From positions 156,001-220,000 of the forward strand of contig JBBDHG010000491.1 in assembly GCA_037951165.1 (NCBI GenBank): DNA of 64,000 nt. Direction: 5' to 3'. A program made the position numbers and the translations under genes. Position 1 is the first letter of the stretch, and each line of letters begins with the position of its first letter. Below the pieces are notes generated by a model. That model searched no databases, had not been told where the DNA came from, and worked only from the letters and a program-made list of their open reading frames with translations. This DNA comes from Lophius americanus (Eukaryota; Chordata; Actinopteri; Lophiiformes; Lophiidae). Shown in pieces: positions 63,275-64,000 of the stretch.

Positions 63275-64000
63275 GTAATAGTAGCACTAGACCGGTGCTC
63301 GGACCAGCGCGTCCGAGACCAGTTCTATCCCTCGTTTGTTTTTTTACGAGTGTCGTAGGGATTTTTATTTATTATCGTCGTGTTATAAATAGTAAATGGA
63401 TAGTCTTCAAACGATGAAGTCACACTGTCACATTTTAAGAATGATCTTCTGTAACATCTGATTAGGATCTGACCTTTTTATTACAGAACTTCAAGCTCAT
63501 CCTCTCATTATTATTTAGACCTTTTATTGGAAGGGAGTGAAGGAGAAACTGCTGCAGGGACGACAACAGCAGATAAAAACATTATTATAAAAACAGGTAG
63601 AAAAATCAACTAAAGGGGCCAAGAGTCACACTTTTTTTGTATATATCATTAACTACAAAGTTCAAAACGTTCATGTGAAATTGTTTGCCCAGGTCATTTC
63701 AGAGTTTTTATCCTGTTATAAACCTGAAAAATCCAAATCCGTGTTTTGCCTTTTTTTCCCTTTAAACTCTTAGTAAAAAACACAGTAATACTGAGTAACT
63801 GCCAGATATTGAAAGCTGAAGTTATCTTGGAGAATTGGACAGAAGCATTCACTCAATGCCCATTTTTTGACAGTTCTACAGCCATAAAAATCAAAATAGA
63901 TCCAGGTGGCCCGAATGTAATTATAGCCATAAGAACCTCCGCCAAGGGAGGCGGTTCCGTTTGCTTGTTTGCGAGCAATATTTAGGAAAAAACAGGACAG
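63275..64000. other. Right flank, no gene recognised
   Basis: It contains the word acctccgccaagggaggcgg near 63,936, a common teleost interspersed-repeat edge also seen at about 33,577. The 79-codon frame there is not supported as a gene. Confidence 0.45.

Overview
This window looks like nuclear DNA of a ray-finned fish, probably a spiny-rayed teleost. It holds six recognisable multi-exon vertebrate genes with GT-AG introns. A single CD3 gamma/delta-type gene, rather than separate CD3G and CD3D, is the non-mammalian state. Introns are compact, many around 70-150 bases. Mobile elements are of teleost type: Tc1-like DNA transposons, an RTE-like LINE, L2/Rex-like LINEs and tRNA-derived SINEs. 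Tandem repeats are exceptionally abundant; I estimate about a fifth of the window.

Layout. 1-5.0 kb: no recognised gene; an AT-rich microsatellite and a 59-bp array of about 41 copies. 5.06-9.7 kb (+): cd3e, with a Tc1 remnant in intron 2 and a 1.3 kb 21-bp array before the last exon. 10.3-13.26 kb (-): the CD3 gamma/delta gene, tail to tail with cd3e. 14.2-18.55 kb (-): tmem25, bracketed by two arrays sharing one 21-bp word. 18.7-19.1 kb: an unidentified coiled-coil-like reading frame. 20.2-44.4 kb (-): sik3, 24 coding exons that join in frame to 1219 codons. 44.5-48.1 kb: a gap with LINE, SINE and palindromic debris. 48.15-54.5 kb (+): med17, 12 exons, 643 residues, head to head with sik3. 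54.7-56 kb: a decayed LINE. 57.0-61.96 kb (-): vstm5, tail to tail with med17, with a 1.6 kb ACT-rich array in intron 2. About 63.1 kb: a CRE/ETS promoter-like region and a possible first exon of a gene leaving the window.

Biology. cd3e and CD3 gamma/delta encode signalling chains of the T-cell receptor complex. tmem25 and vstm5 are immunoglobulin-superfamily membrane proteins. sik3 is an LKB1-activated, PKA-restrained kinase. med17 is a core Mediator head subunit. They are neighbours rather than one pathway. In human, CD3, TMEM25 and SIK3 lie at 11q23.3 and MED17/VSTM5 at 11q21, so the window joins two parts of the same human arm.

The most notable observation is that the cd3e ITAM looks broken: the expected Asp-Tyr-Glu/splice-donor segment is eroded and the second ITAM tyrosine reads as Asn, while the ectodomain and membrane exons are intact. 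Other observations: tandem arrays sit directly against splice sites of several genes, one of them reiterates strong 5' splice-site-like motifs, and a minisatellite appears to have grown from the tRNA-like head of a SINE.
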